The translations under genes were made by a program, and so were the position numbers. From assembly GCF_934202705.1 (NCBI RefSeq), contig NZ_CAKPYE010000010.1, forward strand, positions 1 through 64,000: DNA of 64,000 nt. Direction: 5' to 3'. Numbering within the stretch: the first letter of the stretch is position 1; each line of letters opens with the position of its first letter. Positions 7,395-16,156 of this stretch are shown piece by piece. Source of the DNA: an uncultured Limosilactobacillus sp. Its GTDB lineage: Bacteria; Bacillota; Bacilli; Lactobacillales; Lactobacillaceae. The notes under the pieces were generated by a model that searched no databases, was not told the origin of the DNA, and saw nothing but the letters and a program-made list of their open reading frames with translations.

Positions 7395-8858
7395 ATGAAG
7401 TTTCTTTATCCAGATGATAGTCCAGCTCTTCATACGGATGCTTATGAGCTGACGATGATGCAAACCTATTGGCAACAGGGATTAGGTCATCGACGAGCCG
7501 TTTTTGAAACCTTCTTTCGAAAAATGCCGTTTGAAAATGGGTATGCTGTCTTTGCGGGACTTGACCATATCATTCGGTACATTCAACAATTACATTTTAC
7601 CCAGTCAGACATTGATTATTTACGTTCGACGCAGCAATTTGATGATCAATTTTTAGAGTATCTGGCCGACTTTCATTTCCACGGTAATATTCGAAGTATG
7701 GCCGAAGGTGAACTGGTTTTTAATCATGAACCCATTATTCAGGTTGAAGGAAACTTGCTAGAAACCCAGCTTGTGGAAACGGCACTGCTAAATGTGATTA
7801 ACTATCAAATTATGGTAGCAACGAAGGCTGCCCGTATAAAGTCAATTGTTGGCGATCAAATTGTGATGGAATTTGGTACCCGACGCGCCCAAGAGTTTGA
7901 TGCGGCATTGTGGGGAACGCGAGCAGCTTATATCGGCGGCTTTGATGCCACTAGTAATGTCCGAGCAGGGAAATTGTTTGGAATTCCAATTTCTGGCACC
8001 CATGCCCATGCGCTTGTTCAGACGTATCGGAATGATTATGAGGCCTTTAAAGCCTATGCAGAGACTCATCACGACTGTGTCTTCTTAGTGGATACCTATG
8101 ATACGTTGAAGAGTGGGGTGCCCAGCGCTATTCGGGTAGCTCGTGAAATGGGCGATAAGATTAACTTTGTGGGGGTCCGGATTGATTCTGGTGATATGGC
8201 CTACCTTTCTAAAAAGGTTCGTGAAATGCTGGATGATGCCGGCTTCCCGAATGCTAAGATCATTGCCTCAAATGACCTGGATGAAAAAACCATTTCCAAC
8301 CTAAAAATGCAGGGAGCAAAGATTGATACTTGGGGTGTCGGCACTAAGCTAATCACTGCTTTTGACCAACCGACGCTGGGGGCAGTATATAAGATGGTGT
8401 CAGTCGAAGACGAAAATGGTCAAATGGTTGACACGATTAAACTGTCAAATAATGTCGCTAAAATGTCGACACCAGGAAAGCATCAAGTTTGGCGCATTAC
8501 TGATCGCAAGGATGGTAAGAGCGAGGGTGATTATGTCACGTTAAGCGATGAAGATCCACGCAAACTTGATTCCCTGTTTATGTTTGATCCGAATTATACA
8601 TTTCTAAACAAGACGGTTGATGATTTTGAGGCACGTCCACTTCTTCAAGACATTTTTGTTAATGGTGAACTAGTTTATGATGAACCGGATTTGGATGACA
8701 TTCGAGCATCACGACAACGGCACCTTAATAAACTTTGGGATGAATATAAACGGGATCTTAATCCTGAAGTTTACCCGGTTGATTTATCACAAAAGTGTTA
8801 TGACAATAAGATGAAGATGATTCAGCAGATTCACGAAAAAGTGCGCCATTTACATTAG
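7395..8858 (+). CDS. pncB: Nicotinate phosphoribosyltransferase
   Basis: This 487-residue enzyme joins nicotinate and PRPP, using ATP, to form nicotinate mononucleotide, the entry step of NAD salvage. The start HTDAYELTMMQTYW, the block EFGTRRAQEFDAALWGTRA (the conserved His region begins later at SGTHAHA), and RIDSGD are characteristic. The ATG has GGGAG upstream. nadE follows after nine bases, forming a two-gene NAD salvage operon. The dependence of lactobacilli on nicotinate fits this arrangement. No pncA or nadD lies nearby. Confidence 0.95.
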   Translation: MKFLYPDDSPALHTDAYELTMMQTYWQQGLGHRRAVFETFFRKMPFENGYAVFAGLDHIIRYIQQLHFTQSDIDYLRSTQQFDDQFLEYLADFHFHGNIRSMAEGELVFNHEPIIQVEGNLLETQLVETALLNVINYQIMVATKAARIKSIVGDQIVMEFGTRRAQEFDAALWGTRAAYIGGFDATSNVRAGKLFGIPISGTHAHALVQTYRNDYEAFKAYAETHHDCVFLVDTYDTLKSGVPSAIRVAREMGDKINFVGVRIDSGDMAYLSKKVREMLDDAGFPNAKIIASNDLDEKTISNLKMQGAKIDTWGVGTKLITAFDQPTLGAVYKMVSVEDENGQMVDTIKLSNNVAKMSTPGKHQVWRITDRKDGKSEGDYVTLSDEDPRKLDSLFMFDPNYTFLNKTVDDFEARPLLQDIFVNGELVYDEPDLDDIRASRQRHLNKLWDEYKRDLNPEVYPVDLSQKCYDNKMKMIQQIHEKVRHLH

Positions 8859-8867
8859 GAGCTGAAA

Positions 8868-9698
8868 ATGAAAGAGTTACAATCTGAGATTATTAATAAG
8901 TTACACGTCAAACCAACGATTGATCCAGCGAATGAAGTTCAGCAACGAATTAGTTTTATTGTGGATTATTTAAAAATCACCGGGATGAAAACCCTGGTGC
9001 TTGGTATTTCAGGTGGTCAAGATTCCTCATTAGCAGGACGACTATGTCAACTGGCAGTTGAAAAGCTTCGTCAGGAAACCGCTAATGATCAATATCAATT
9101 TATTGCAGTCCGGCTCCCTTATGGCGAACAGGCGGATGAAGCGGATGCCATGAGTGCTATTAATGACTTTATTCATCCAGATCAAACGGTGCGGGTGAAT
9201 ATTAAACCGGCGACGGATGCCATGGTTGAACAACTAACGACTGCTGATCAACACATCTCTGATTTCAATAAGGGGAATATCAAGGCGCGAGAACGAATGA
9301 TTGTTCAATATGCCATTGCTGGTGCTCATGGTGGTGCTGTCGTTGGTACTGACCATGCGGCAGAGGCGGTGACGGGATTTTATACCAAGTTTGGTGATGG
9401 CGGTGCAGACTTAACGCCGCTTTCTGGATTAAACAAACGGCAAGGTCGATCATTACTTGAATTTTTAAAGGCACCGGCACACCTTTATAAAAAAACACCG
9501 ACTGCTGACTTGGAAGAAGATCGTCCCGCTTTGCCCGATGAACAAGCGCTTGGCGTTAGTTATCATGACATTGATGACTATTTAGAAGGAAAGTCCATTA
9601 ATGGTCAAGCAGCAAAGCAAATTGAAACGTGGTATCTTAAGACTCGCCACAAACGCCACTTACCAGTAGCCCCTGCGGATACTTGGTGGCAAAAGTAG
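8868..9698 (+). CDS. nadE: NH3-dependent NAD+ synthetase
   Basis: The 276-residue enzyme converts nicotinate adenine dinucleotide to NAD with ATP and ammonia. The ATP-pyrophosphatase P-loop GISGGQDSS lies near residue 46, and GTDHAAEAVTGFYTKFGDGG near 160 matches the family. The length of about 275 residues means the single-domain ammonia-dependent form, with no glutaminase domain. It is the last step of the pathway that starts with the preceding pncB. The stop is 16 bases before the tex start, so the three genes may be cotranscribed. Confidence 0.95.
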   Translation: MKELQSEIINKLHVKPTIDPANEVQQRISFIVDYLKITGMKTLVLGISGGQDSSLAGRLCQLAVEKLRQETANDQYQFIAVRLPYGEQADEADAMSAINDFIHPDQTVRVNIKPATDAMVEQLTTADQHISDFNKGNIKARERMIVQYAIAGAHGGAVVGTDHAAEAVTGFYTKFGDGGADLTPLSGLNKRQGRSLLEFLKAPAHLYKKTPTADLEEDRPALPDEQALGVSYHDIDDYLEGKSINGQAAKQIETWYLKTRHKRHLPVAPADTWWQK

Positions 9699-9714
9699 AA
9701 GACAGGAGAATTTG

Positions 9715-11889
9715 ATGGAAACAAGTGTTGTTAAAGCGGTCACAACCGCAATGCCAGAACTGAAGGCACACCAGATTGAGGCAGCCTTAAAATTACTGGA
9801 TGAAGGGAACACGATTCCTTTTATTGCTCGTTACCGAAAGGAAATGACGGGGACCCTGGATGAAGTCCAGTTGCAAGGAATCCAAGACCAATACCATAAA
9901 GCTAACGAACTGTTTGAACGTAAGCAGTCTGTAATTAAGAGTATTGAAGAACAGGGAAAACTCACTAACAAGCTCAAAGCAGCAATTTTAAATGCGGAAG
10001 ATCTGCCAAGTGTGGAAGATCTGTATTTACCTTATAAACAAAAGCGTCGAACGAAAGCACAGGTCGCTCGTGAACATGGATTACAGCCACTCGCTAATTG
10101 GATTTTGTCGTATCCAACAGATGATTTAACGGCAAAAGCCGAAGAATTTATAAATGAAAATGTCGAAACTGCAGAAGATGCCTTGGCTGGCGCGCATGAA
10201 ATTTTAGCGGAGGCCATTAGTGAAATGACGTCCGTGCGTGGTTGGCTGAGAAACTATACTGTTAATCATGGTGAAGTGCAGACTGCGTTGAAAAAGAACG
10301 GCGAAGATCATGATGAGTTAAAAGTTTACCAACAATATTATGATTTTTCATCGCCGGTTAAGGACATGAGCTCGTACCGAACGTTAGCGATTAACCGTGG
10401 GGAAAAAGAAAAGGTCTTACGGGTAAGTGTGGCATCTGACGAGCAAACGGTCCTTAATTATCTTCAATTTCGGTTAATCGGTTCGCATCAAGAAAACGCT
10501 GCGACCAAGTTTGTTGAAGCTGCAGCTACCGATGCTTATAAGCGCTTTTTGCAACCGGCAATCGAACGGGAGCTGCGTCGGCAATTAACTGCCGATGCTA
10601 ATGAACAAGCCATTAAGGTCTTTGGTGAAAACCTTTATAATCTTTTAATGCAGGCCCCAATTAAGGGTAAAGTGGTACTCGGTTTTGATCCTGCCTATCG
10701 AACCGGATGTAAACTTGCGGTGATGGATCCCAATGGCAAATTATTAACAACGGCGGTCATTTATCCCCATAAGCCGGCACCGGAAAAGGAGCGAGCTCAG
10801 GCGGCTGGACAATTTATTGACCTGCTGAAGAAATATAATGTCGAAATGATTGCGATTGGTAACGGTACTGCTAGTCGGGAGTCTGAACGGTTTGTGGCAG
10901 ACGTTTTGAAAAAGCTTGATCGGCAGGTCTACTACGTCATCGTCAATGAAGCTGGCGCGTCAGTTTACTCAGCCAGTCAGGATGCCCGGGATGAGTTTCC
11001 AGAACTACCCGTTGAAAAGCGGAGTGCCATTAGTATTGGACGACGGTTGCAGGATCCACTGGCTGAATTAGTGAAGATTGATCCACAGGCGATTGGAGTT
11101 GGTCAGTATCAACATGACTTACCGACTGCTGAGTTGAAGACTGAATTAGCGGCAGTTATTGAGCGAGCTGTTAACCGAGTTGGCGTTAATTTAAACACCG
11201 CCAGCTACCAACTGTTGACTTATATTTCGGGCTTATCAGCAACGATTGCGAAAAACATTGTAGCATTCAGAAATGAAAATGGTGCCTATACTAACCGAAC
11301 ACAATTAAAGAAGGTTAAGCGGTTAGGACCAAAAGCATATCAACAAGCGGTTGGGTTCTTGCGGATCATTAATGGCGAAAATCCGTTAGACAACACTGAT
11401 ATTCACCCAGAAAGTTATTCTTTAGCGAAGAAGATTTTAGCAGCAGTACAGGTTGACATGGCCGACTTGGGTTCTGCAACTGCTAATCAGCAGTTGCAAA
11501 ATTTAGATGCGCAACAGTTCGTTAATGATGACCATGGACTGGAAACCGTTCAAGACATCATTGCCGACTTGCAAAAACCAGGTCGTGATCTGCGGGATTC
11601 TCTCCCAGCACCGCTGTTACGGACGGATGTCATGACAATGGATGATCTAAAACCAGGAATGAAGCTTCAGGGAACAGTACGAAACGTTGTGGACTTTGGC
11701 GCGTTTGTTGATATTGGAGTTAAGCATGATGGATTAGTCCACGTTTCCCAATTAACGAAGAAGTTCACCCGGGACCCACGACAAGTAGTAGCAGTTGGCG
11801 ACATTGTTGATGTTTGGGTCCTGTCAGTTGATCATGAGCGGCAACGAATTCAGTTAACTATGATTGAACCAGGGAGCAGTAAGCAATAA
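9715..11889 (+). CDS. tex: Tex-family RNA-binding transcription accessory protein
   Basis: The 724-residue protein has the domain order of Tex: an N-terminal helical Tex region with NTIPFIARYRKEMTGTLDE (about 30-50), a YqgF-like RNase H fold near 325-450 (GFDPAYRTGCKLAVMD), helix-hairpin-helix repeats near 490-560, and a C-terminal S1 domain (VRNVVDFGAFVDIGVKHDG) near 650-720. Tex binds nucleic acid and influences transcription in other bacteria. ATG 9715 is preferred over TTG 9712 because of its distance from GGAGA. Its stop overlaps the sprT start by one base (TAATG). Confidence 0.93.
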   Translation: METSVVKAVTTAMPELKAHQIEAALKLLDEGNTIPFIARYRKEMTGTLDEVQLQGIQDQYHKANELFERKQSVIKSIEEQGKLTNKLKAAILNAEDLPSVEDLYLPYKQKRRTKAQVAREHGLQPLANWILSYPTDDLTAKAEEFINENVETAEDALAGAHEILAEAISEMTSVRGWLRNYTVNHGEVQTALKKNGEDHDELKVYQQYYDFSSPVKDMSSYRTLAINRGEKEKVLRVSVASDEQTVLNYLQFRLIGSHQENAATKFVEAAATDAYKRFLQPAIERELRRQLTADANEQAIKVFGENLYNLLMQAPIKGKVVLGFDPAYRTGCKLAVMDPNGKLLTTAVIYPHKPAPEKERAQAAGQFIDLLKKYNVEMIAIGNGTASRESERFVADVLKKLDRQVYYVIVNEAGASVYSASQDARDEFPELPVEKRSAISIGRRLQDPLAELVKIDPQAIGVGQYQHDLPTAELKTELAAVIERAVNRVGVNLNTASYQLLTYISGLSATIAKNIVAFRNENGAYTNRTQLKKVKRLGPKAYQQAVGFLRIINGENPLDNTDIHPESYSLAKKILAAVQVDMADLGSATANQQLQNLDAQQFVNDDHGLETVQDIIADLQKPGRDLRDSLPAPLLRTDVMTMDDLKPGMKLQGTVRNVVDFGAFVDIGVKHDGLVHVSQLTKKFTRDPRQVVAVGDIVDVWVLSVDHERQRIQLTMIEPGSSKQ

Positions 11890-12359
11890 TGACTAATGAG
11901 CAACTCCAGCAGTTGACGGAGCGACTGTCATTACATTATTTTCATCAACCGTTTAGGCATCAAGCCGTTTTTAACCGCCGTTTGCGGACGACAGGTGGTC
12001 GTTATCACTTAACGGATCATCACATTGATATCAATCCGTTGATGTTAGAAGAGTTTGATGAACAGAATCTTGAACGGGTGATTTTGCATGAGTTATGTCA
12101 TTATCATCTCCATCTTGCTGGTCGAGGTTATCGGCATCGTGACCATGACTTTAAAACACTATTAAAAGCGGTTGGTGGATCGCGTTACGCACCACTAACG
12201 AGCACGGCTGCTCAGCAGAAGACGCCACGTTACCGTTATCGCTGTCAAGGTTGTGGCGTAATCCTGCTTCGACAGCGGCGCTTTAATGTTTACCGTTACC
12301 ATTGTGCACGGTGTGGCGGACGCTTTCGCCTAGAAAAAACAAGAAAAGTGAAAAAATAG
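11889..12359 (+). CDS. SprT-like zinc metalloprotease family protein
   Basis: The 156-residue SprT-family protein carries the zinc motif HELCH at residues 67-71 and a C-terminal zinc ribbon with two CxxC pairs (RCQGCG and HCARCG). This domain pair is shared with SprT and the core of eukaryotic SPRTN. The function of the bacterial proteins is poorly known; proteolysis is inferred from the motif. It overlaps tex by one base and is likely translationally coupled to it. The promoter of tRNA-Leu begins at the base after its stop codon. Confidence 0.88.
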   Translation: MTNEQLQQLTERLSLHYFHQPFRHQAVFNRRLRTTGGRYHLTDHHIDINPLMLEEFDEQNLERVILHELCHYHLHLAGRGYRHRDHDFKTLLKAVGGSRYAPLTSTAAQQKTPRYRYRCQGCGVILLRQRRFNVYRYHCARCGGRFRLEKTRKVKK

Positions 12360-12388
12360 TTGTCAATGAATGGTATTTTTGATATGAT
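12360..12388 (+). promoter_or_regulatory. Promoter of tRNA-Leu
   Basis: TTGTCA (12360-12365) and TATGAT (12383-12388) are separated by 17 bases, placing the start point a few bases before the tRNA. Confidence 0.8.
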
Positions 12389-12401
12389 ACTATTTGTTGA
12401 T

Positions 12402-12486
12402 GCGGCCATGGCGGAATTGGCAGACGCGCAAGATTAAGGATCTTGTGGTCGTTTAGACCGTGGAGGTTCGAATCCTCTTGGCCGCA
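12402..12486 (+). tRNA. tRNA-Leu (AAG)
   Basis: This is an 85-base class II tRNA with acceptor GCGGCCA/TGGCCGC and a long variable arm. The anticodon stem CAAGA/TCTTG encloses the seven-base loop TTAAGGA. This puts T at position 33, AAG at 34-36 and G at 37. G37 is expected after NAG leucine anticodons (m1G37). Reading CUN codons with A34 normally needs inosine, which points to TadA (57676). It is monocistronic, with its own promoter and terminator. Confidence 0.92.
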
Positions 12487-12507
12487 TAACAAAACTTTAT
12501 TAAGTTT

Positions 12508-12560
12508 AATAATCCTTGATATATCAGCATTTTATGAAGATATATCAAGGATTATTTTTG
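12508..12560 (+). terminator. Terminator of tRNA-Leu
   Basis: A perfect 18-bp stem (AATAATCCTTGATATATC at 12508-12525 with its complement at 12539-12556) has a 13-base loop and a T-rich tail. Confidence 0.9.
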
Positions 12561-12681
12561 TTTATTTAAGAATATGATGCACCCAGTTGTGCACACGATT
12601 TGGACCGTGCGCACGGCAAAAGCTCGAAGGAGTACGCATAAACTGTAATTTTGCAATGAAAAGTCAGTTCTGAGCAGCTGG
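12561..12681. other. Non-coding stretch upstream of the GH3 gene with two palindromes
   Basis: No convincing gene is seen. Two G/C-centred palindromes stand out in AT-rich DNA: TGTGCACA (12588-12595) and CCGTGCGCACGG (12605-12616). They lie about 90-115 bases upstream of the GH3 -10 element and may be regulator sites. Confidence 0.4.
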
Positions 12682-12708
12682 ATAAAGCGGTTACATTAGT
12701 CCTATAAT
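12682..12708 (+). promoter_or_regulatory. GH3 promoter -10 with cre-like site
   Basis: TATAAT lies at 12703-12708. ATAAAGCGGTTACA (12682-12695) matches 12 of 14 positions of the CcpA consensus TGWAANCGNTNWCA and sits where the -35 and spacer would be. Glucose repression is therefore likely. No good -35 is seen, which suggests an activated promoter. Confidence 0.65.
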
Positions 12709-12739
12709 GATAATATCAGTAAAAAGGAGTGATGATAAA

Positions 12740-14944
12740 GTGGTGCAACTTAATCGAGAGTTTGTTAATGGCTTAACTCTTGAAGAAAAAGCCTCCTTAG
12801 TAACGGGACATGATTTCTGGTTTACCGCAACTGTTCCCGGGGTTGACAAAATGATGATGACGGATGGCCCTTCAGGGTTGCGGAAACAGGCTGATAGTAG
12901 TGATGCTTTAGGATTGAACGACAGTGTAGACGCGGTGTGTTTTCCAAGTTCTGCACTTACCGCTAGTTCATTTGATGATGATATGCTGTTTAAATTAGGT
13001 GAACATTTAGGGGTTGCGGCCAAAGCTGAACGGGTTGGTATCTTACTGGGGCCTGGTGTCAATATAAAGAGAAGTCCACTTGCCGGGCGGAACTTTGAAT
13101 ACTTTTCTGAAGATCCCTTGTTAGCAGGACGAATGGCGACTGCCTATGTCAAAGGGGTCCAAAGTAAGGGGGTTGGTGTTTCGGTTAAACACTTTGCGTT
13201 GAACAATCGTGAAAACCAACGGTTTACCAATTCGTCGAACGTGGATGAGCGAACAATGCGTGAGATCTATTTAGCCCAATTTGAACGGGTGGTGAAAGAA
13301 GCCCATCCGGCGACTATTATGTGTTCGTACAATAAAATCAATGGCACCTTAAACTCGCAAAATCAACGGCTCCTCACCAAAATTTTACGTGATGAATGGG
13401 GTTTTAACGGGTTGGTAATGTCTGATTGGGGAGCGGTGGCAGACCATGTTGCCGCTTTACAAGCCGGGCTAGACCTTGAAATGCCCGGGAAAGGGCAACC
13501 ATCAGTTGATGAAATTGTTCGCGCAGTCAAGACTGGCCGACTGGATGAAGAAGTGCTAAATAAGGGCGCATTGCGGGTCCTTAAAATGGTCGAAAAGTGG
13601 CAGACGAAGGGTCCAATAGAAAGTTATGACAAAGAAGCCCAGCACCGGTTTGCACGACAGTTAGCTGATGATAGTATTGTTCTGTTACAAAATCATAATG
13701 AAGAACTACCAATTCAAGCTGGCACATCCCTTGCAGTGATTGGCGAATTGGCAGCGAAACCACGTTACCAAGGTGGCGGTAGTTCACATGTGAATGCTCA
13801 CCGCGTTGTGACACCGCGGGATGCAATGCCTCAGAATGCTAGCTATGCTCAAGGATATCGATTAGACAGTAATACGGTTGATCAAAGATTAACGTCTGAG
13901 GCTGTTACACTAGCCAAAAAGAGTGACCAAGTAATTTACTTTATGGGGTATCCGGCTGAGATGGAATCGGAAGGCTTCGACAAGACAACGATCGAGCTAC
14001 CAACTAACCAAGAAGCATTGCTCAATGAATTGATCAAAGCCAATCAGCACGTCACGGTAGTTCTCCAAAACGGTTCAGTTGTGGCGATGCCATGGGCTAA
14101 CCAAGTAAATGCAATTGTTGAAACATATCTTGCTGGAGAAGCAGTTGGTGAAGCAACTTGGGATATTTTAACTGGCGAGGTGAACCCATCTGGAAAACTT
14201 AGCGAAACGTTCCCAATACGGTTAGCGGACAATCCAACCTATCCGACTTTTAATAGTGAACGGGGTCAAGAAAACTATCATGAAGGGCTGTTTGTCGGTT
14301 ATCGCTACTATGACAGTAAAGAACAGCCAGTTCGCTTCCCATTCGGTCATGGACTTAGTTACACTACCTTCCAGTACGACCATTTAATCGTGACGCAACA
14401 GAATAATTGGGCGAACGTTGAATTTACGATTACCAATACTGGAAAAGTGGCTGGTCAAGAGGTCGCTCAGGTTTATGTTGCTAACCAGGTCAGTCGAGTT
14501 GAAAAGCCAGCCAAAGAGCTACGCGATTTCGTTAAGGTTAGCTTACAACCGGGTGAAAGTAAAACAGTAAAATGCTTACTAGGTCGGCGGGCCTTTGCTT
14601 GGTATAACGATGAGCAACGGATGTGGGAAGCAGATAACGGTCAATACGAGATCATGATCGGTAGTTCTGTGGAAGATATTCGGCTACAGCAAACGTTTGA
14701 TTATCAATTGGGGGTAGATCCGCTGCAAAATATCACACCGGAAACTTACGTGGTGGACGTGGTCAATAATCAGTCGCCACAAATTCAACGTGCTTTGGAA
14801 AAAACGGGTTTGGGTAAGCAATTAACGGCGATTCTGCAATCGGATAGTGCAGAAATTTTTGAAAATATCCCACTACGTTCCTTGGTAATGGCGAATATCG
14901 ATCCACAAGTGGTTCGGAAGTTTATCGAATTAGTCAATGCATAG
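12740..14944 (+). CDS. Glycoside hydrolase family 3 beta-glucosidase
   Basis: The 734-residue GH3 enzyme has an N-terminal barrel, with KRSPLAGRNFEYFSEDP near residue 110 and the nucleophile Asp in VMSDWGAV near 228. An alpha/beta sandwich and a C-terminal fibronectin III-like domain follow (about 560-640; GHGLSYTTFQYD). It has no signal peptide, so it acts on imported beta-glucosides. The start is a GTG (12740, or 12743) because AAGGAG lies 10 bases upstream; the ATG at 12707 overlaps the -10 element. It converges on the araC-type gene, and with the neighbouring rhamnosidase it could complete the breakdown of rhamnosyl-glucosides. Specificity is inferred. Confidence 0.88.
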   Translation: MVQLNREFVNGLTLEEKASLVTGHDFWFTATVPGVDKMMMTDGPSGLRKQADSSDALGLNDSVDAVCFPSSALTASSFDDDMLFKLGEHLGVAAKAERVGILLGPGVNIKRSPLAGRNFEYFSEDPLLAGRMATAYVKGVQSKGVGVSVKHFALNNRENQRFTNSSNVDERTMREIYLAQFERVVKEAHPATIMCSYNKINGTLNSQNQRLLTKILRDEWGFNGLVMSDWGAVADHVAALQAGLDLEMPGKGQPSVDEIVRAVKTGRLDEEVLNKGALRVLKMVEKWQTKGPIESYDKEAQHRFARQLADDSIVLLQNHNEELPIQAGTSLAVIGELAAKPRYQGGGSSHVNAHRVVTPRDAMPQNASYAQGYRLDSNTVDQRLTSEAVTLAKKSDQVIYFMGYPAEMESEGFDKTTIELPTNQEALLNELIKANQHVTVVLQNGSVVAMPWANQVNAIVETYLAGEAVGEATWDILTGEVNPSGKLSETFPIRLADNPTYPTFNSERGQENYHEGLFVGYRYYDSKEQPVRFPFGHGLSYTTFQYDHLIVTQQNNWANVEFTITNTGKVAGQEVAQVYVANQVSRVEKPAKELRDFVKVSLQPGESKTVKCLLGRRAFAWYNDEQRMWEADNGQYEIMIGSSVEDIRLQQTFDYQLGVDPLQNITPETYVVDVVNNQSPQIQRALEKTGLGKQLTAILQSDSAEIFENIPLRSLVMANIDPQVVRKFIELVNA

Positions 14945-14947
14945 AGC

Positions 14948-14981
14948 AAACGGAGCAGATTTATTGGTCTGCTCCGTTTTT
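14948..14981. terminator. Bidirectional terminator between GH3 and araC-type genes
   Basis: AAACGGAGCAGA (14948-14959) pairs with TCTGCTCCGTTT (14968-14979) and TTTT follows. On the minus strand the stem overlaps the last codons of the AraC-family gene. Confidence 0.82.
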
Positions 14982-16007
14982 ATTGTCATAATTGCTAAAA
15001 TACCCAAGGTCAATATCGAGCTGCCGCGGATGACGAACCCGTTGTCGATATTCAGTGGGCGTAGTATGAAGGATGTCTTTAAATAGGCGAAATATTGACG
15101 AGTGATTTTCATAGCCGATGGCAGCGCTAATTTCATGCATTGACATATTTGTTTGTTCCATCAGGTTACAGGCGATGTTGAGTCGGCGCAGTTGTAAAAT
15201 TTCCTTAAAACTCCTGCCCATCGTGTGTTTGATCTTATCACCCAGGTAATTCGGATTATACCCAAAGTGAGTCGCCAATTGACTCAAGGTGATGGTTTGA
15301 AAATGGGTATTCAAATAATTAATTACTGGTAATAATTCATCCTGTCGGACATCAATAAAATTGGTTTTCTGTTGAATTACCAGATTGTCAGTCGCTAGTA
15401 ATAATGATTTGGTAAGTAATTGGAGGATTTGGTTGTGTTGGCCGTTGTTTTGCCAACCATTGATAATGATGGCTTCAATGAGGTTGGTGGCCGTCACTGA
15501 GTTGTGACAATTGCAGATTAAATAGTTATCGTGATTGAAGTTTGGCTGGGCAGCGTTAAAGAGAAATCGGCACATTAAATTTTGTCGAATCGTCAAGCCT
15601 GATAATAATTGATTGATTTCGTCATCATCGCGAACCAGAATGTTGATCAGTAGGTCGTCTTTACCAGCATAGTTGATTCTTTGCTGGACGTCACGATCCA
15701 TAATTAATAATTGACCAGGGTGGAGAACGACTTTTTGATCATCAATATACTGGTGACTACTTCCGCTTAACACATAGTTCATTTCAATAAAGGAATGGGT
15801 GTGGGCAGGAATGTAGGAAAACCGGTTCGATTTAGTCACACTGATTTTACCATGATCAAAGAAGTCCCAGAAGGGCATTTTGATAATTGTTGAATTCACG
15901 TCTTGGCTGGGGAAGACGTCTGGAATGTTGCGACCATCTTCAATGATTTGTTTCCTTTCAATTGGTGTAATTTCTAATAATTGACGCAGAAAGTATTTTG
16001 GTAACAA
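14961..16007 (-). CDS. AraC-family transcriptional regulator
   Basis: The protein has an N-terminal cupin-type sensor (about 60-150 in the longer form; HTHSFIEMNYVLSG) and a C-terminal pair of helix-turn-helix motifs (about 245-345; LSQLATHFGYNPNYLGDKIK and MHEISAAIGYENHSSIF). It is divergent from the MFS-rhamnosidase-MFS operon and so is its likely regulator, probably sensing a sugar. No ATG start is usable. TTG at 16007 has AAGGGAG 11 bases upstream and is chosen. TTG at 16061 would add 18 residues but has no clear ribosome-binding site. Confidence 0.85.
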   Translation of the reverse strand: MLPKYFLRQLLEITPIERKQIIEDGRNIPDVFPSQDVNSTIIKMPFWDFFDHGKISVTKSNRFSYIPAHTHSFIEMNYVLSGSSHQYIDDQKVVLHPGQLLIMDRDVQQRINYAGKDDLLINILVRDDDEINQLLSGLTIRQNLMCRFLFNAAQPNFNHDNYLICNCHNSVTATNLIEAIIINGWQNNGQHNQILQLLTKSLLLATDNLVIQQKTNFIDVRQDELLPVINYLNTHFQTITLSQLATHFGYNPNYLGDKIKHTMGRSFKEILQLRRLNIACNLMEQTNMSMHEISAAIGYENHSSIFRLFKDILHTTPTEYRQRVRHPRQLDIDLGYFSNYDNKNGADQ

Positions 16008-16079
16008 GTTCTTTGCATCTCCCTTAACATGCAATCGATTGTTCTGAGATTTTGCAATCAAAGTTCAGTTCCGTCGATA

Positions 16080-16108
16080 CTGAAAGCGCTAACATAATTG
16101 CTTATACT
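16080..16108 (+). promoter_or_regulatory. Rhamnosidase operon promoter with perfect cre site
   Basis: TGAAAGCGCTAACA (16081-16094) matches all 14 positions of the CcpA consensus. It overlaps the poor -35 (CTGAAA, 16080-16085), which lies 17 bases before the -10 TATACT (16103-16108). Carbon catabolite repression is expected, and activation by the divergent AraC protein is plausible. Confidence 0.8.
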
Positions 16109-16156
16109 AAACATGTTAATTGATATATAAGTAAAAAATCAAGGGAGTGGATCAGA

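Noticed and set aside
12402..12486. Reading the leucine tRNA as TAA
   Set aside because: The 5-bp stem fixes a seven-base loop with T33 followed by AAG; a TAA reading would need an eight-base loop, and G37 fits NAG anticodons.
12283..12492. 69-residue minus-strand frame
   Set aside because: It covers tRNA-Leu and the sprT end in antisense; no independent support.
12707..12739. N-terminal extension of the GH3 protein from ATG 12707
   Set aside because: This ATG overlaps the TATAAT element; AAGGAG instead precedes GTG 12740.
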